A stretch of DNA of 64,000 nt from Anniella stebbinsi (GCA_029215795.1 JARDYH010000001.1:351502154-351566153), one strand, 5' to 3'. Positions 41,646 through 54,046 are shown, counted from the stretch's first letter. Translations and numbers: made by a program. The notes: generated from the sequence alone by a model not told the origin.

Positions 41646-44600
41646 TGGTTTAGAAATGGACAACTCAAGAAAAAAAGCAGAAAAGAGAAAGAAAATAACA
41701 TCTTAAAGTCTTGGCAGGCCAAGCACTTCTTTAAATGACTCCTGTGCTTTTAGTTCCTCACCAATATAGTCCTTAAGAGTGAGATGAAGAATTCTGGACT
41801 GAGTGCTATTATAGACTCTCGCTGAGCATGAATGTGGAACTGCTCATTTAATTTAATAGCAGGTTACTTAGCTGAGGAGCCGTAGATCTGGTTCCCTTGA
41901 TCTTGCTTATTTGGGTTTTATTCAAATAATGACCTGATTTGCATGCTTTTGCACTGCAGTTCATCCATGGGTTGATTAGTTTGACATGAATTCGTCGGTA
42001 CTGTTGAGGACTTCAGATCTTTAGGCAGTGACTACCAAGCCCAGCAAACAAAAACAACCTACATTTTTGATATTAGATTGATTGAGCAACATTAGGAAGA
42101 ATCAGATGAAGAGGTGGTTCTTACAGCAGGGTGAATCTGTTGGGGACAAGCATGCCGACCATTTGTCTTTTGTGAATGAAAATTGGGATGATGACCATGA
42201 TGATACTGGTTTTGACAGCGATAATGGATTGATAGATGATGAAATGGGGTGGCATCCTGGTTATTGGCCAAAATAAGGCTTTTGAAGCAGCTACAGTAAC
42301 ACAATGGTAACAACATTGTGGTGATGAAATAGCAGTTAAATTTTCAGAACGCGCTAAATCCAACCTTGAAATCATAGCATCTATGAACAAGTGAGAGTGT
42401 GTCAGCTCTCAATTATCTCCGAAAGTGTTGCTAAGTAAAACAGCTCTTAACACCTTTCTGAATGTCAGCAAAGAAGGGTTGTCTGCCACAGGGAAATCCG
42501 TTTCTCATTTGCTCAATGGAGTTTTGTGGCATGCCCAACTCAGTTTACAGTATGGGGCCGAGCTGCGAGTTTATCTCAAACCCCGGAACTTTTTGTATGT
42601 TGTTGTTGTTGTTGTTGAGCCCTAATTTACATAGATAAAGATTTGTGTGAATTGCAGATGTAATTTGCGTATGTTGCACACAATTCAGCTGTACTTCGTA
42701 CATTTTAAAAATATATGGTAAATTTGCAAACTGGCCAGATTCGATGAAGGTTGTGTCAGGCTCCCAAACAGAAAATGTACTGAAGTTGGGAGGTGGACCG
42801 GGAAAAGATCATTGAGCTCCATCCCACCCCTCTCATAGATTCCTCCCACATCCCCACAGGAGAGATCTTAGGAGTGGGATACCACTATAGAAAACATGTT
42901 ATATGAGTCTTTCAGGTAGTCCCATTAAGGGCCAAAACAGACATTAAACCCATATCTAGCAGCTATATATCCCCCCCCCCCATTTTTAAAAATTCTACAG
43001 GAGGCCCAATGCAGATCAGGACTCTAGCCTGTGGAGTAGGGGTTTTTTAAAACTTGAATCACATTTGTACTCTAGAGTAAAATTGGGAGAGGAAAAGGTA
43101 GACATGGATTTAAATTAATGTCTATTTTGGCCTGAAGATTAGCCTTGTTTGAAAATTCGCTTGAACATGTGAGGGCTTAAATGGAGTACAGCAATGGGGC
43201 TGTGCCTGCTGGCTACACCCCCTATGACTCTGGATGCACAGGCCCTGCCCACCTTCATCTAGACCTTCCCATGCTGGATCAGAAAGGTCTGAAAGGGAGT
43301 TTTACTTGGGCTTGCACAAAGTGTTCAACTTGTGTTCAAGCAAATGTGAGCAGAATTCCCTTTCAGATCTTCCTGATCCAACATGGCAAAATCTGAACTG
43401 AGAAGGCTTGGGCCAACCTGCCTGGAGATGGGTGGAATGGAGCCACTGTGCAGGACTCCATCCCTCTACTCACTTTAAGTCCTCCTGCATTCAGGCACAT
43501 GGTTGGGCACCTGCTGAGGGTCCCTCACCTTAGGAGCCCCCCTCCTGTAGTTGCTCCTCCCCTTTACCAATACAACCTGTTTGATCACCTGCCTCCTGCT
43601 CTGGTCCAAACAACGGTGGCGGTGAGGAGGAGGAGGAGCAGCAGATGCCACGGCCTTCTTCCTCCCTGGCTCTCTGCCTGTCAAGCAAGCAAGGGGTAGC
43701 AATGATGAGAAAGAGGAAGAGGAGCAACAGCAGCTGGTGATAATGGCAGTGAGATGATAGACACATAGAGGGAGGGGAGCTCATAAAAGGTACCTTGCTC
43801 AAGGGTCCTCAAAAACCTGGAGCCAGCACTGCAAATCCAGATGACAATTATTCCATTGTTGTGGTGGAGCATCACAATAAGCTCACGTACATGGACAGGC
43901 TATGCTACTTCCTATAATATAGAATATATTTGATGGCCATGCAAGGGATGGATATTATTACATGTGAATGGACCATTTGAAAGTGTATACAACAGAGACA
44001 GAATAGCACATATGTCTGGCTTTTTTTAAAAAAAAGTAGGTCAAAAGTCTGTATATAAAAGGGAGGATTTTTAATACTTTTTTAAAATCTCTTTTTACAT
44101 ATGAGTTTCTTTTACTTAGGAAAGCAATGCTAACTTTATTGTCCATGAGAAAGAGGAAGGTTCGTCACTGTATCTCAGGAATTTGTACAATTGAATAAAA
44201 ATCTGAGGAAAACTTAAACGAGAAAGAGTTCTGGATATGGTGAAATTCATGTTTCTTTTGTCTCCTTCCCTTTCCCCCTTGCACCTACTATGAGGTGAGA
44301 ACTTTAAATATTGGAGGTGGTGGAGGTGCGGAGAAGCCAGATTTTTTTTTTTTAAAAAAACGCTAAGCAGTGAGTCTTTTCGTACATCTGACTTTGTCAT
44401 CAAGAGGTGAAGAAAAAACTGCAGATATTTTGCTTTCATCTTGACAACAAGGCTCCCTATATCTCTGCAACCATGGGGATAATTATGTATATATGAATAT
44501 ATACATTGCTTTTGAATTCCAGATCTGCAGTAGGTGTTGCGTAGGTGGAGGCATAAAGCTTGTCATTTTCGACTTTATTGCCAAGGGTACCATATGCACT

Positions 44601-44879
44601 GTCCATAAAGTGAGTCCTTCATCCCCTTATGAAAAGCTACATTTCAATGGAACCTTAATTCCTTCCCCCCTCCGATATTTTATCCATATTTACCTCTCTC
44701 AGCTGCCCCTACATACACACCACCCACTTTCCTAGATGAATTATATAATGCTGACAAAGATGCCATTGTAAAGCACAAGGGCGATCAGACCTGTTTTTAT
44801 CCTACAGAGCATGCAAAGCAAGGCTATAGTTTATGCTGAATGGAATTTGGGATAATATTATTGTTGTACAGGAACACAG
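41646..44879. other. unassigned, mostly unique-looking, no gene seen
   Basis: 3.2 kb without convincing coding sequence. There is a GTT run at 42599-42618, a CAAATTT-type low-complexity patch at 42640-42730, a C run at 42971-42981 and an AGG/GAGG-rich tract near 43618-43730 that explains the proline- and serine-rich shadow frames on the other strand. Confidence 0.4.
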
Positions 44880-45095
44880 ATCAGATCTACACCAAGCAGG
44901 ATATAATGGTATAAAAGTGGTATAGAAAAGGCAGGAGCCATACCAAGCAGGATATAGCGGCCTATAGTATGTGTCGATGGGCCCCAACAGTTGTGAGTGC
45001 ACTTCAATACCGCTATAAAGCAGTAGTGTGGCTCCTGCCTTTTATATACTGCTTTCATACTGCTATATCCCGCTTGGTGTAGATCTAGCCATATT
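44880..45095. mobile_element. palindromic TATA-arm MITE
   Basis: The left end CAGATCTACACCAAGCAGGA mirrors CGCTTGGTGTAGATCT at the right. The centre is GGGCCCCAACAGTTGTGAGT. GCCTTTTATATACTGC in the right arm gives TATATAAAAGGC on the minus strand. Confidence 0.8.
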
Positions 45096-45279
45096 TAGAA
45101 ATCGGCCCCAACACAACTCCATCATCATCACCACCACCAATCCAATTGGGGATACCTTCACCCAAAAGCCTTGACTGGTTCCCATATTTTGACCTTAGCT
45201 GCTCCAGGTGAATACCATTTTTGTTTCCTCAGGTATTTTACTTTTAAGACCTTTTAAGTGTCTGTTTAGCTCTGCTGTG

Positions 45280-45435
45280 CTAATGTTCTCCTGGTGGTGT
45301 TTCGTCTGTTTTAATTTGCCTTGCTGTTGTTTTATTCAATTTTGAATTCTCACTTCTCTTAACATTATGGTTTTTAATTTTATTATTAATGGCCCAGAGA
45401 AAATCAATTGTTGGGTGGTATGCAAATACTGTTAG
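45280..45435 (+). repeat. L2-like LINE 3' tail, old
   Basis: TTAATGGCCCAGAGAAAATC and TTGGGTGGTATGCAAATAC are diverged from the standard hairpin tail. Confidence 0.5.
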
Positions 45436-45642
45436 TAAAGAAATAATCAAGGGATGGGCAAACAAGCAATGTTCAATATCACTAGGATTCTCCAAACATC
45501 ATTTTGCAATGCAGCTCGTGCCCCATGCCTGTTTATGTTTACAGTCATTCGTTGTTTTACCCAAATGGGAGATTTGCGCAAAGCTGAAAATGTGTATAAA
45601 GGAAACATTTGAAATTGTATACATAGTGAATGGAACATTTGT

Positions 45643-45716
45643 TTGTTTATTTATTTATTGCATTTCTATGCCACCCAATAGCTGAAGCTCTCTGGGCAGT
45701 TTACAAAAATTAAAAC
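45643..45716 (-). repeat. L2-clade LINE 3' tail
   Basis: TTTATTTATTTATTGCATTT then CCACCCAATAGCTGAAGCTC and TCTGGGCAGTTTAC, the reverse of the GTAAACTGCCCAGAGAGCTT tail. Confidence 0.8.
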
Positions 45717-45859
45717 GATGACAACCATTTGAAAGTGTATGCAACAGAGACTAAGTAGCATATATATCTGTCTGTTTTTAAAGTATGTCAAAAGAATTTA
45801 CATAAAAAGGATTCTCCCCAAAAAACTATTTTAGAGACTAGTTTCTTTTATTTAGGAAA

Positions 45860-46035
45860 TCAATGCTAACTTTATTGTCCAAATGGGAGATATGCACAAA
45901 TCAATCACCAATCAAATGGGAATTTTGTGCAAATCTCCTGAAAATGTACACAAATCTCCTGAAAATTCACATAAATGACCCATAAATTTCTGCATCTTCT
46001 TGCCATACACTAAAGTGAGGCTGACTCTGTCTATT
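45860..46035. repeat. dispersed CAAATCTCC-rich repeat
   Basis: GGGAATTTTGTGCAAATCTC and GTACACAAATCTCCTGAAAA, followed by a CACTAAAGTGAGGCTGACTC block resembling 20420-20440. Related to the 19-20 kb pair. Confidence 0.45.
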
Positions 46036-47704
46036 GAGAGAACAATCCTATGAAGATAGTTGGCAGCCTCCAAACTCAGAGGCTGCTGAGTATCCAATGC
46101 AAGGCGGCTTAAGCACAGAGGCAATCTTTACTTCTGATCTGCAGACCCCCAGCATTTCTGCTAGATGGGTGATTTTGCCCATCTAGCAGTGGCACTTCAC
46201 AGAAGGATGGAAGGAGGCTAAGGCAGCCATAGAAAACATCGATGCCCTAATCCCTCCCCTCCCCTTCCCTTTCTCCTGTCTCTGCACTCCATTTACCGAA
46301 TGTAGAAAGGTATCTGGCATGATTCTCTCCAAGGTGGGTATGAGAGGGAGGGAAGCATGGTTTTCTGGCTATGAAGTCAGAGACAGGGTTCCAACCTCAT
46401 AGCCAGGAAAATGAACAACCCTATGGGCCCCCAGATGCAAATCAAAAAGGGAATTATGAAATTTGCATAAATCTAACTGGGAATCGGGAATGAAATGAAT
46501 GTGAACATGTGTTTAACAGTTCACACCAATTTTTGCCAGACACATGTTTGTGCTTGTTCTTTCATTCTGCGCTTTGAATGGGACATGGTTGCATGTTTTG
46601 CAAGCAAAAAGAAAATTAAAATAATCTATAAAGAAGGTACAACTGGAGACATAAAGCAAAAGAAGCGGAAAGGCAGGCCAGTGTGTTCTGGCTTCCTATC
46701 TAAAAATGATGTAACACAAATAGAGGCAGGAAACGGGTGGGGTAGGAAATCAAAGGTGCAATCCAACACATGCTTATTCAAAAGTAAATCCCATTGAGTT
46801 TGATAGAGCTTTTCCTCCCAAGTGAGCATGCATAGGACTGCTGCCTAAAAAGGAGGCTGTCAGTGACAATCACTATGGACAAAAACTCCCCAAAGTGACA
46901 AGCACTCAGAAGTCATTTGAATGAAGACAAAGAAGCAGCAGAACAAATATCAGTGGCAAGAGAATTTCAAAGGTAATGAGCAGTGAGGATTATGAGGGAG
47001 AGCAGGAATGAGGTGACATAACAAGGCGATGAAATTGCTTCATAATTATGGAAAGTGGTTCCATAATTATGGAAAGGTGGTTCCACGCTCCGGCAAAATC
47101 TTTGGGACCTGAACCAAAGTACTGTGAAAGACGCAGACCTGTGAGAATGTCATCATGTACCCAGAGTGAATGACGGTCCATTTTCCAGAAGAAGAGTAGG
47201 CAGAAATGTAACTTGTGACACATAAAAGAAAGATCAAGAATTCTAGGAAGTGGTAGGCTGTTGATTTGAAAAGATAAAGCCAACCTTATGACTGAGGAAT
47301 ATGTTATTTTGAATTAGTTCTGAAATTTCATGAATTGTTTCACCTTAGCCTATCCATCTTTTGCGGGTTCTCATCCCTTTGCCCTCTTTCTTTCTCCTTG
47401 TTGTGGCATTTCACAATGATACTGTTGATGTCCCAGAACATTTTCACCGTCATTAAATACCCTGGTTCTCATTCCTTCTCTCAGCTAACTACAATGGTGC
47501 CCTTTGGAAGGTGTACAGTGAGAGCCCTGACTCCTACAGAGATGAGTTGTAACTGAATTGCTGGTGTTGTGTTTAGCGACCATCTGTCCTCACAGTTACT
47601 TGTTAAAGACAACAATTTGTTTTTGTTGAGAAATACTATAGTTGGAAAGCAAGAAGAAATTAACTAAGTGGGAGCCAATATGAAGGTGCTCATCAGCTTC
47701 AGTT
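46036..47704. other. unassigned, no gene seen
   Basis: A short tandem near-duplication (TTCATAATTATGGAAAGTGG / TTCCATAATTATGGAAAGGT) lies at 47038-47080. No coding or RNA-gene signal. Confidence 0.4.
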
Positions 47705-47935
47705 GCTAGAAGCACTTGTATTAGAGTGTTGGACTGGGACCTGGGAGATCCAGGTTCTAATCTCTACTGGGCCATAAAGCTCACTGGGTGACTACCTCTC
47801 CGCCTAACCTACCTGACAGGGATGTTGTGATGATTAAATGGAGAGGAGGAGGACTATGTAAGCTGCCTTGGGTTCCTTGCAAGAGGAAAAAGGCAGGATG
47901 TAAAAGTAATAATAAATAAAAATCAAGTAATAAAA
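47705..47935 (+). repeat. tRNA-derived SINE with L2-like tail
   Basis: The tRNA-like head has TAGAGTGTTGGACTGGGACC and a B-box-like GGTTCTAATCT (47754-47764). The body is GGGCCATAAAGCTCACTGGG, CTAACCTACCTGACAGGG and TTGTGATGATTAAATGG. It ends in GTAAGCTGCCTTGGGTTCC and an AATAATAAATAAA tail like that of L2 LINEs, the presumed source of its retrotransposition machinery. Confidence 0.8.
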
Positions 47936-48015
47936 AAGAACTTCAATTAACAATGTTGAACATTTTTTTAATCTGCTTAGTAAATGAGCGATAGTGTTTT
48001 GCACTACAGACATAG

Positions 48016-48738
48016 GCCTTACAACCATGCCCGGCTTGCCTGGACGTGGTGAGGCAGTTGCGACGGGGGAGGGGGGCAAGAGAGGCGAAGTGTGGAGGCT
48101 TGCCATTGGTGGCCTCTGATAGGCACCACCCTTATTACGAGCCTGCACCCCTCCCAGCTACCTTCTTTGCTCGTGGCTCCCTCCCTCCCTAACTGTAGTC
48201 AGTGTGGGTTCTCTGGTTGCCCCTACGGGGGCAATTAGGAATTTTTTTACTCCTAACCTTTGTGTTTTTTTGGTTTTTTGTTTGTTTTTTGCCTACTTCA
48301 CACTGTAAGACAGCAGGGGGATATTAAGTAGGCTGATTTGTTCAATTTGGTCACATTTAATTTGGGGGCAGGTGTGTGGGCATCAGGAGCAAGGATAGGG
48401 TTAGTGAGCATTCGGAGGCACCGTTGTGGTGATTGGTAACACCTGAGGCCCTCAGCTGGGAGTCTTGCGGCACCAGCTGGTGGGATAAGGATTACCTTTG
48501 AGGCTAACTTTCCTCACCCACTTAGAGTTTTGCAACCTGAGGGGCGGTGATATCGGAAGGCCTCCCTACCCCAAAAGGGGGATTGTGAGGGGTGGCGACT
48601 TACATGCGCCACCCATCAGGATATGAATGGCTCGCGAGATCCCAAGTATGGCTGACTTTGTGGCCTAGTTAGGATGCCTGCTTAGGCTTCCATTTCCCTT
48701 CACTGGACTTAAATAAATGTGGCCCTTATTTGAATGTG
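48016..48738 (+). mobile_element. short non-autonomous DIRS-related element
   Basis: Starts GCCTTACAACCATGCCCGGC, then TGGTGAGGCAGTTGCGACGG (compare the minus strand of 17530-17560). The middle is TGCCTACTTCACACTGTAAG, as in 17265-17285 reversed. The 3' block (GAGCATTC, GGTGATTGGTA, TAAGGATTACCTTTGAGGC, CCCCAAAAGGGGGA, AAATAAATGTGGCCC) aligns with both the full DIRS 3' region and the 15.7-18 kb elements. No coding frame. The TATA box seen in the other copies is decayed here. Confidence 0.7.
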
Positions 48739-49186
48739 TAGCACATGTTGCTACACATATGTGCCAAATTTGAGATCGATCCCTCCAACCCTCGATTTTA
48801 TATGAATTTATTAAAGATTGTTTCCGTTCTGACAGATCAGAATGAAAGCTCGCCACTTGCATTCATTCAGACCTCTCAGAATGGAAACGATCTTTAAAAA
48901 ATGCATATAAAATCGAGGGTTGGAGGGATCGATCTCAAATTTCATACACATACTTAGGCATACCCCATAAGCACTGTGACCAGGTTTCAAGCCTCTAACT
49001 TTTAAAATGCAGAAGTTATAGGTATATGTATAAGCCAGTCCAATAAAATAATAAAATCGCCCGAAAATTATCATCTCCGATGATTATTGTAGGTTTTTGT
49101 ATCGTATCGTCATCGTTAAACACATGCACGATAACTACCCTATCGTATTGTTATTGTACATTTTAACGATACGATATACATCCCTA
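48739..49186. mobile_element. CGATAACGATA-family MITE, right part
   Basis: CTCGATTTTATATGAATTTA and TGCATATAAAATCGAGGGTT form an internal inverted pair. It ends TTAACGATACGATATACATC then CCTA at 49186. Its left end merges directly with the DIRS-related element, so it is truncated there. Confidence 0.7.
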
Positions 49187-49332
49187 GTGTGCACCACATG
49201 GGTGGGAGGGTGCTGTCCTGCTTGTGGGGTCCTGGTTGCCAGCTGGTTGGCCACTATGTGAACAAATTGCTGGACTAGATGGATCCTCGATCTGATCCAG
49301 CAGGGCTCATCCGATGTTCTTATGTTCTTAGG
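49187..49332 (+). repeat. CR1-like LINE 3' end, last 140 bp
   Basis: CATGGGTGGGAGGGTGCTGT, GACTAGATGGATCCTCG and CTTATGTTCTTAG. Confidence 0.8.
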
Positions 49333-49429
49333 CATGTGAAAATCTGAATCTGACCTTGTCAAGGTTCTCCAATGTCTACCTCAAAGTTTATCCCGACTCG
49401 TGACCATATCAGATTGTGAGCTTCTTGTT

Positions 49430-49742
49430 TTTTAGTTTGCACAAAAATCTCTATTTATTTTGGGGTACGTTTGTTCCAAAGGTACACATTTTGGGGCACA
49501 TTTTTTTTTAAAAAAGTAGGCACTTAGCTCCCCAAAATTAAGGCATGTTAATGCGTATTTTTCATGTGTACTTTTCAAACACACACATTATCATACATAT
49601 TTTTCGTTCATCAGCAAAAAAATTGGAAATGTCCAGACTTCGGCCACTGATGGCGTTTCAGTCCATTTCGGGTTTGGGAAGTGTAAACTGGGTAAATTCT
49701 GGACTAGAACAAAATGAAATGCATTTTTTGTGTAGCCCTAGT
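49430..49742. repeat. dispersed repeat ending TGTGTAGCCCTA
   Basis: TTTGGGGTACG, TTTTGGGGCACA, GGAAATGTCCAGACTTCGGC and CCACTGATGGCGTTTCAGTC, the last two similar to 24225-24270. Confidence 0.45.
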
Positions 49743-50493
49743 GGCTAATAGAATGAAATGTGAATCAGGACATCTAATGACAGTGAGAGGCAAATGACAT
49801 CCACGTTACAGCATGAGTAGCAATCTGCATTAATGTTTACTGTAGATCTATGGGAGAGATGTGCAGAAGTCTCCAGGGGAAAAAAGATCGCTACTTTTCT
49901 AAATTGTTTTTGCTTCCCTCAACATTTTTTACATGTATCACTTAAGCAGAAATCTTGACATTCACATTCACAATTTACAATTTAATCAAAATTCTGAAAC
50001 AATTCTAAGGTTCTTATTGACTTTGTCCATTGTATGGAGCCTTGGACTCCCCCCATAAAGAAGAGTTGGGTCAAAGTTTCTCAGAAGTAATTTTTCTGAG
50101 ATTGCCCTTTTTCTTATCCTCTAGAAAAAAAGAGGTCACTTTACATTTTTTTTTCTCTGAATATTCTTCCCTTCTACTAGAGGAAGGCAATTAGAGCTCC
50201 ATCCTGTACATACCACCAGTCTCTCACTCATAGTACAATAAAATATGAGATATTACAGCTATTTCCTGTGGTTTTGAACCACACACCAGTGCTGTCTGCT
50301 TTGCTCCCTGACTCATCTTTGCCCTCCTCAGAATTACTTGGTTGTGTAACCTCCCTACTACCTGTCTCGGCTGTTGTCTCTCAGACCAGCAAATGTGGTA
50401 TAGGATGGCATAAAAGGTATTTCTGATTATCCCAATTCTTACACCAATACCATTTGTGAATCTGAAGGTGAAAGAAATATTCATGCAAGCCCA

Positions 50494-50538
<45 letters not shown>

Positions 50539-51379
50539 CCATGCGAATTGATACATGTGTATACATCTCTCCATACAAACACATTATGCATATAGATGTA
50601 TGTAGGTTTGAGCAGTTTGAGTAGAATGACAGTATGATAATCGATGTGAAGTCTACAGTCATAACAGGAAATCATGCTATTTCTGCAGAAAGACGTTGTT
50701 TTAAAAGACAGTGTGCATATCATTGACCTACATTCCATTCTCGCTTGCATCCTCTCTACTATACCTGCCAAAACCTTCCTGCCAAGAGATGTAGCAGATA
50801 TAGATAAAGGCAATGTATGTTGGTGCAACATATTATTAAACATCCTTTAGACCTTAAAAACACATTTTTGTCTCTCAGTCCTAATTTCCTACTAACTCCG
50901 TCATGGGTTGCCAGCCTGTAAATAGGTCATTAAAACGGGACCCTTAAATTCTGATGTCAACATAGAAATTCTGTTTATTTGGCTGCTGCAAAAAAGTCAG
51001 ATTGAAATTGTCAAATTAATCCTTCCCCTTCATTGAGAGTAATGCCCACCTTATTTTGGGAGTAATGCCCATTACTCATCCAACGTTCAGCTTCTTCGGA
51101 CGAGCGTGTCATCACATGCTTGCAACTGGCCACTCACGGATCTTCACGCGTCAATTTGGAGACACGGTGATCCTCCTGTGCACCTCCCATTCCATTTCCC
51201 AGTTTTAGCATTTTTTTAAAAAAAAGCCCAGAAAAGCCGACTCTTCTGATATACATCACTATTTCCTGCCGTGTGGAGAAGTTCTGCTATACAAAGCCCA
51301 CTAGAGGGCACTGTCCCTTTAAACTTCATTGAAGCTGTACAAGCCACATGGTCGCTTCTCTTCCTTTTCCATTAAAAAT
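49743..51379. other. unassigned; CT/GT microsatellite inside
   Basis: (CT)n(GT)n at 50496-50539. No gene: the frames crossing the microsatellite on the minus strand are artefacts of its repeat. Confidence 0.45.
50496..50539. repeat. (CT)n(GT)n microsatellite
   Basis: About 14 CT units followed by 7 GT units. Confidence 0.95.
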
Positions 51380-51399
51380 GGAAAACATTTTCCATTAAA

Positions 51400-51556
51400 A
51401 TGAATGGAAAACATTTTCCGTTAAAAATGTTTTAATGATGTGTTTTCTCTCGTTTTTAATTTTTTTTAACTTTGTGATGCTTGTATTTTGCATTGTGTTC
51501 CCCACCTTGATCCGTAGGGAGAGGCGGGTTATAAATAATAATTATTATTATTATTC
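51400..51556 (+). repeat. L2-clade LINE 3' tail
   Basis: TTGTGTTCCCCACCTTGATC then GTAGGGAGAGGCGGGTTATA and an AATAATTATTATTA run. Same tail family as 13164-13466. Confidence 0.75.
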
Positions 51557-51719
51557 TCTCTCCTGCCATGTAATTGGAGCTCATTACAGAAAGATGTAAT
51601 GAGAAGAGATGCAGCTTCACAGCCAACTGTAAGGGAATGCGATTTTCCCCCTTCTAAAGGAGCTCATCATCTATTCTGCCTTTCCCTCCTGGACAAAGTG
51701 GTGGACTTCCAAGGAATAG

Positions 51720-52125
51720 CGATTGGGATGTAAGGGAATTTTGTTTCAGTTTGCAATTAAATTTTTTTTTTCAATTTGCAGATCACTGAAAAAATGTCCC
51801 GTTTGCATTTTTGTGAACAGGACCGCATGTCCTCCAAAGAAGTTCAAAAATGTTGTGCCCTGTTTGCAAAATATGCACTTCAAAATGTGCAACTTTAAAA
51901 ATGCATAACTTAAAAGTAGTATTTCCATACTTTAGTCAAGGGAGGGGGGAAGTGTGCACTTTTGAAAAATGTGCACTTTCCCTGTCCAAAGGAACAAAAA
52001 AACAAAAACAAAAACCACTAATCACAAATGAGAATGAGAATGAGAGAAAGTTTAACCAAGCTGTCAAGTAAAGTTTGGAGAATTTCAGTGTGCACAAACA
52101 GCTCTGGTTCTTCCATCCCTACAGG
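51720..52125. repeat. dispersed TTTGCA-rich repeat ending CCATCCCTAC
   Basis: Motif-rich in GTTTGCA/AATGTGCA units (51748, 51775, 51797, 51864, 51882). The right edge is GTTCTTCCATCCCTAC. Family not identified. Confidence 0.35.
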
Positions 52126-52424
52126 GCTGAGCAGCCTGTAACACTAGGACTGTCTGCAGCCCTCAGCTTAATTTCAAAAGTCCTCTGCAAGTGAGCACTT
52201 CAGACCTCTGGCAGGAGTGATTTGTTCCTCCTCCAGCAGCCCTCTGGGTTGGAAGGAAGAGGAAGAGACAAAGAGGCAGGGAGGAAGGAGACAGCAGAGT
52301 AGGATGTGGCAGGAAGAGAAAATAAGTAGCTCTGCCCACTGCTGGATTTTACCCTGCCTGATGCATGCTAGCAGCCCCAACAGATTACTGCTTAGGGAGT
52401 GTAGCCTGGAGGAGAACTGTATCA
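52126..52424. other. unassigned, no gene seen
   Basis: GGAAGAGG-rich, non-coding. Confidence 0.4.
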
Positions 52425-53440
52425 ATGGCTGCTAGTCCTGATGGCTATGTGCTGCCTCCTATATCAGAGTAGGGTGACCAGATTTTGGAACCCAAAATCC
52501 TGGTCCAAAATGACCACCCAAAATGGCCACCCAAAGGGGGCGTGCCCACCCCCCCCAAAAAACATAAAATATATATTTTTAAAAGGCCCATGCAGGTAAG
52601 TGGGGTGGCCCTCCCACCTCCCGGCTCGTGCTCCTTACCTGCAGGGGCAGCCGCTTCCCTCCGGTGCTCGAATCTACTGAGAAACAGGCTTCACGGCCTG
52701 TCCCTCTGTAGAGCGCTGGGTGATGATGTCATCACCTGGCGCACTACTGAGGGACAGGCCCTGAAGCCTGTCTCTCAGTAGCTTTGAGCACCAGAGGGAA
52801 GCAGCTGCCCATGCATGTAAGTGGGGGGGGCTCCTCCTCCCGCCTCGCGCTCCTTACCTGCAAGGGGCATCCGCTTCCCTCCGGTGCTCGAATCTACTGA
52901 GAAACAGGCTTCACAGCCTGTCCCTCAGTAGAGCACCGGGTTATGATGTCATCACCTGGCGCGCTATTGAGGGACAGGCCGCGAAGCCTGTTTCTCAGTA
53001 GATTCGAGCACCGGAGGGAAGCGGACACCCCGGCAGGTGGTGGCGGGGGGGTCCCCCCACCCGAAGCCCCATCACCAAGCCACCCCCCCCAAAAAACCCA
53101 GCCCGGACCTACTGGGTCTGCCGCCGCTCTCCACCGCCACCGCGTGATCCCCTGCAGCCCCGGTTTGCCCCCGCCGCCCCCCGGTTGGCCCTGATCACCC
53201 CAGGTTTCCCAGTTAGGACCAGGAAACCCTGAGCGATCTGGTCACCCTATGAGGTAGTGAGCCTATACAAACTATTTCTTGGGAATTTGGGTGGGTGGGT
53301 GCTATTTCACCATGTCCTGCTTGTGGATTCCTGGTTGACAGCTCTTTGGCCACTGTGTGGAAAGAGAACTGGAGCCTATCTACACTACTGCTTAGATGGA
53401 TCCTTGGTCTGATCCAACATATTTCTTCTTATATTGTTTT
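52425..53440 (+). repeat. CR1-like LINE 3' end split by a MITE
   Basis: 52425-52469 (ATGGCTGCTAGTCCTGATGG, CTATGTGCTGCCTCCTATAT) continues at 53250-53440 (GAGGTAGTGAGCCTATACAA ... CCTTGGTCTGATCCAACAT), as in uninterrupted copies. The interruption is 52470-53249. Confidence 0.8.
52470..53249. mobile_element. TAGGGTGACCA MITE with two hairpin modules
   Basis: TAGGGTGACCAGATTTTGG at the left and CGATCTGGTCACCCTA at the right. Two hairpins (about 52655-52805 and 52865-53030) have arms CTACTGAGAAACAGGCTTCA and inverse, centred on GATGATGTCATCACC (about 52721-52735) and TATGATGTCATCACC. The modules resemble those in 29132-29930. The insertion site is defined by the interrupted CR1, but at most GAG is duplicated, so the superfamily is uncertain. 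Confidence 0.75.
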
Positions 53441-53734
53441 GTCCTAGGCCGTGCCCTAGACTATCTCCCAGCCAGAAGCCTGTCCAGCAGGCAGGGTTCC
53501 ACAGGTGATGGTCAAGAGGTTTTCCGCAGGCAGATCAACATGCAGAAGGTTCCCTGAAAGTTTGAAAAACCCTGAGTTAGAGCAACACAGGCTTCCACTT
53601 TGCACATGATTTCTGCAATTGTATATCTACATTTTATAGCTAAGAGTGCCATTTTCACTCTGAATACCTTATGCCATCCTTTATAACTCCAGGTGAAGCA
53701 GGAGCAAAGGTAGCAGCTCCTTCTGTCCCCCTTT
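53441..53734. other. unassigned, no gene seen
   Basis: No feature recognised. Confidence 0.4.
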
Positions 53735-53805
53735 CTTGATAAACATATGACGAGCCATGGTGGATCAGACCAAGGGCCTATCTAGTAGAACAACAGTTTA
53801 GTCAT
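53735..53805 (-). repeat. CR1-like LINE 3' terminal fragment
   Basis: ATATGACGAGCCATGGTGGA then TCAGACCAAGGGCCTATCTA. Confidence 0.65.
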
Positions 53806-54046
53806 TCTTCTCCTTACATATAAGGAATGCAGAAGCAGTCAGAAAGCATGGAATGGCATTGGAGGAGGAAAGATAAATGTTTGCTGTGTTCTTCATTGCT
53901 GACATAGCCATCTAAACTGGGGGGGGGAACACCCCCCCATACACATCAACACACATAAAACTGTTATGTCCAGTGTCTAAATGACCAAGCTGCACCACTG
54001 CCTGTTGGCTTTATTTGCCATTGCACAGGTGTGATTTCTCCACTCC
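53806..54046. other. unassigned, no gene seen
   Basis: G and C runs at 53920-53938. Nothing else. Confidence 0.4.

Noticed and set aside
43475..43875. Serine/proline-rich minus-strand frames
   Set aside because: Explained by a GAGGAGG-rich plus-strand tract, with several overlapping frames and no conserved motif.
47740..47770. A functional tRNA gene at the SINE head
   Set aside because: A B-box-like motif is present but cloverleaf stems are not maintained, and the sequence continues into a SINE body and tail.
50481..50843. Frames with arginine/glutamate repeats on the minus strand
   Set aside because: Created by the CT/GT microsatellite; no family similarity.
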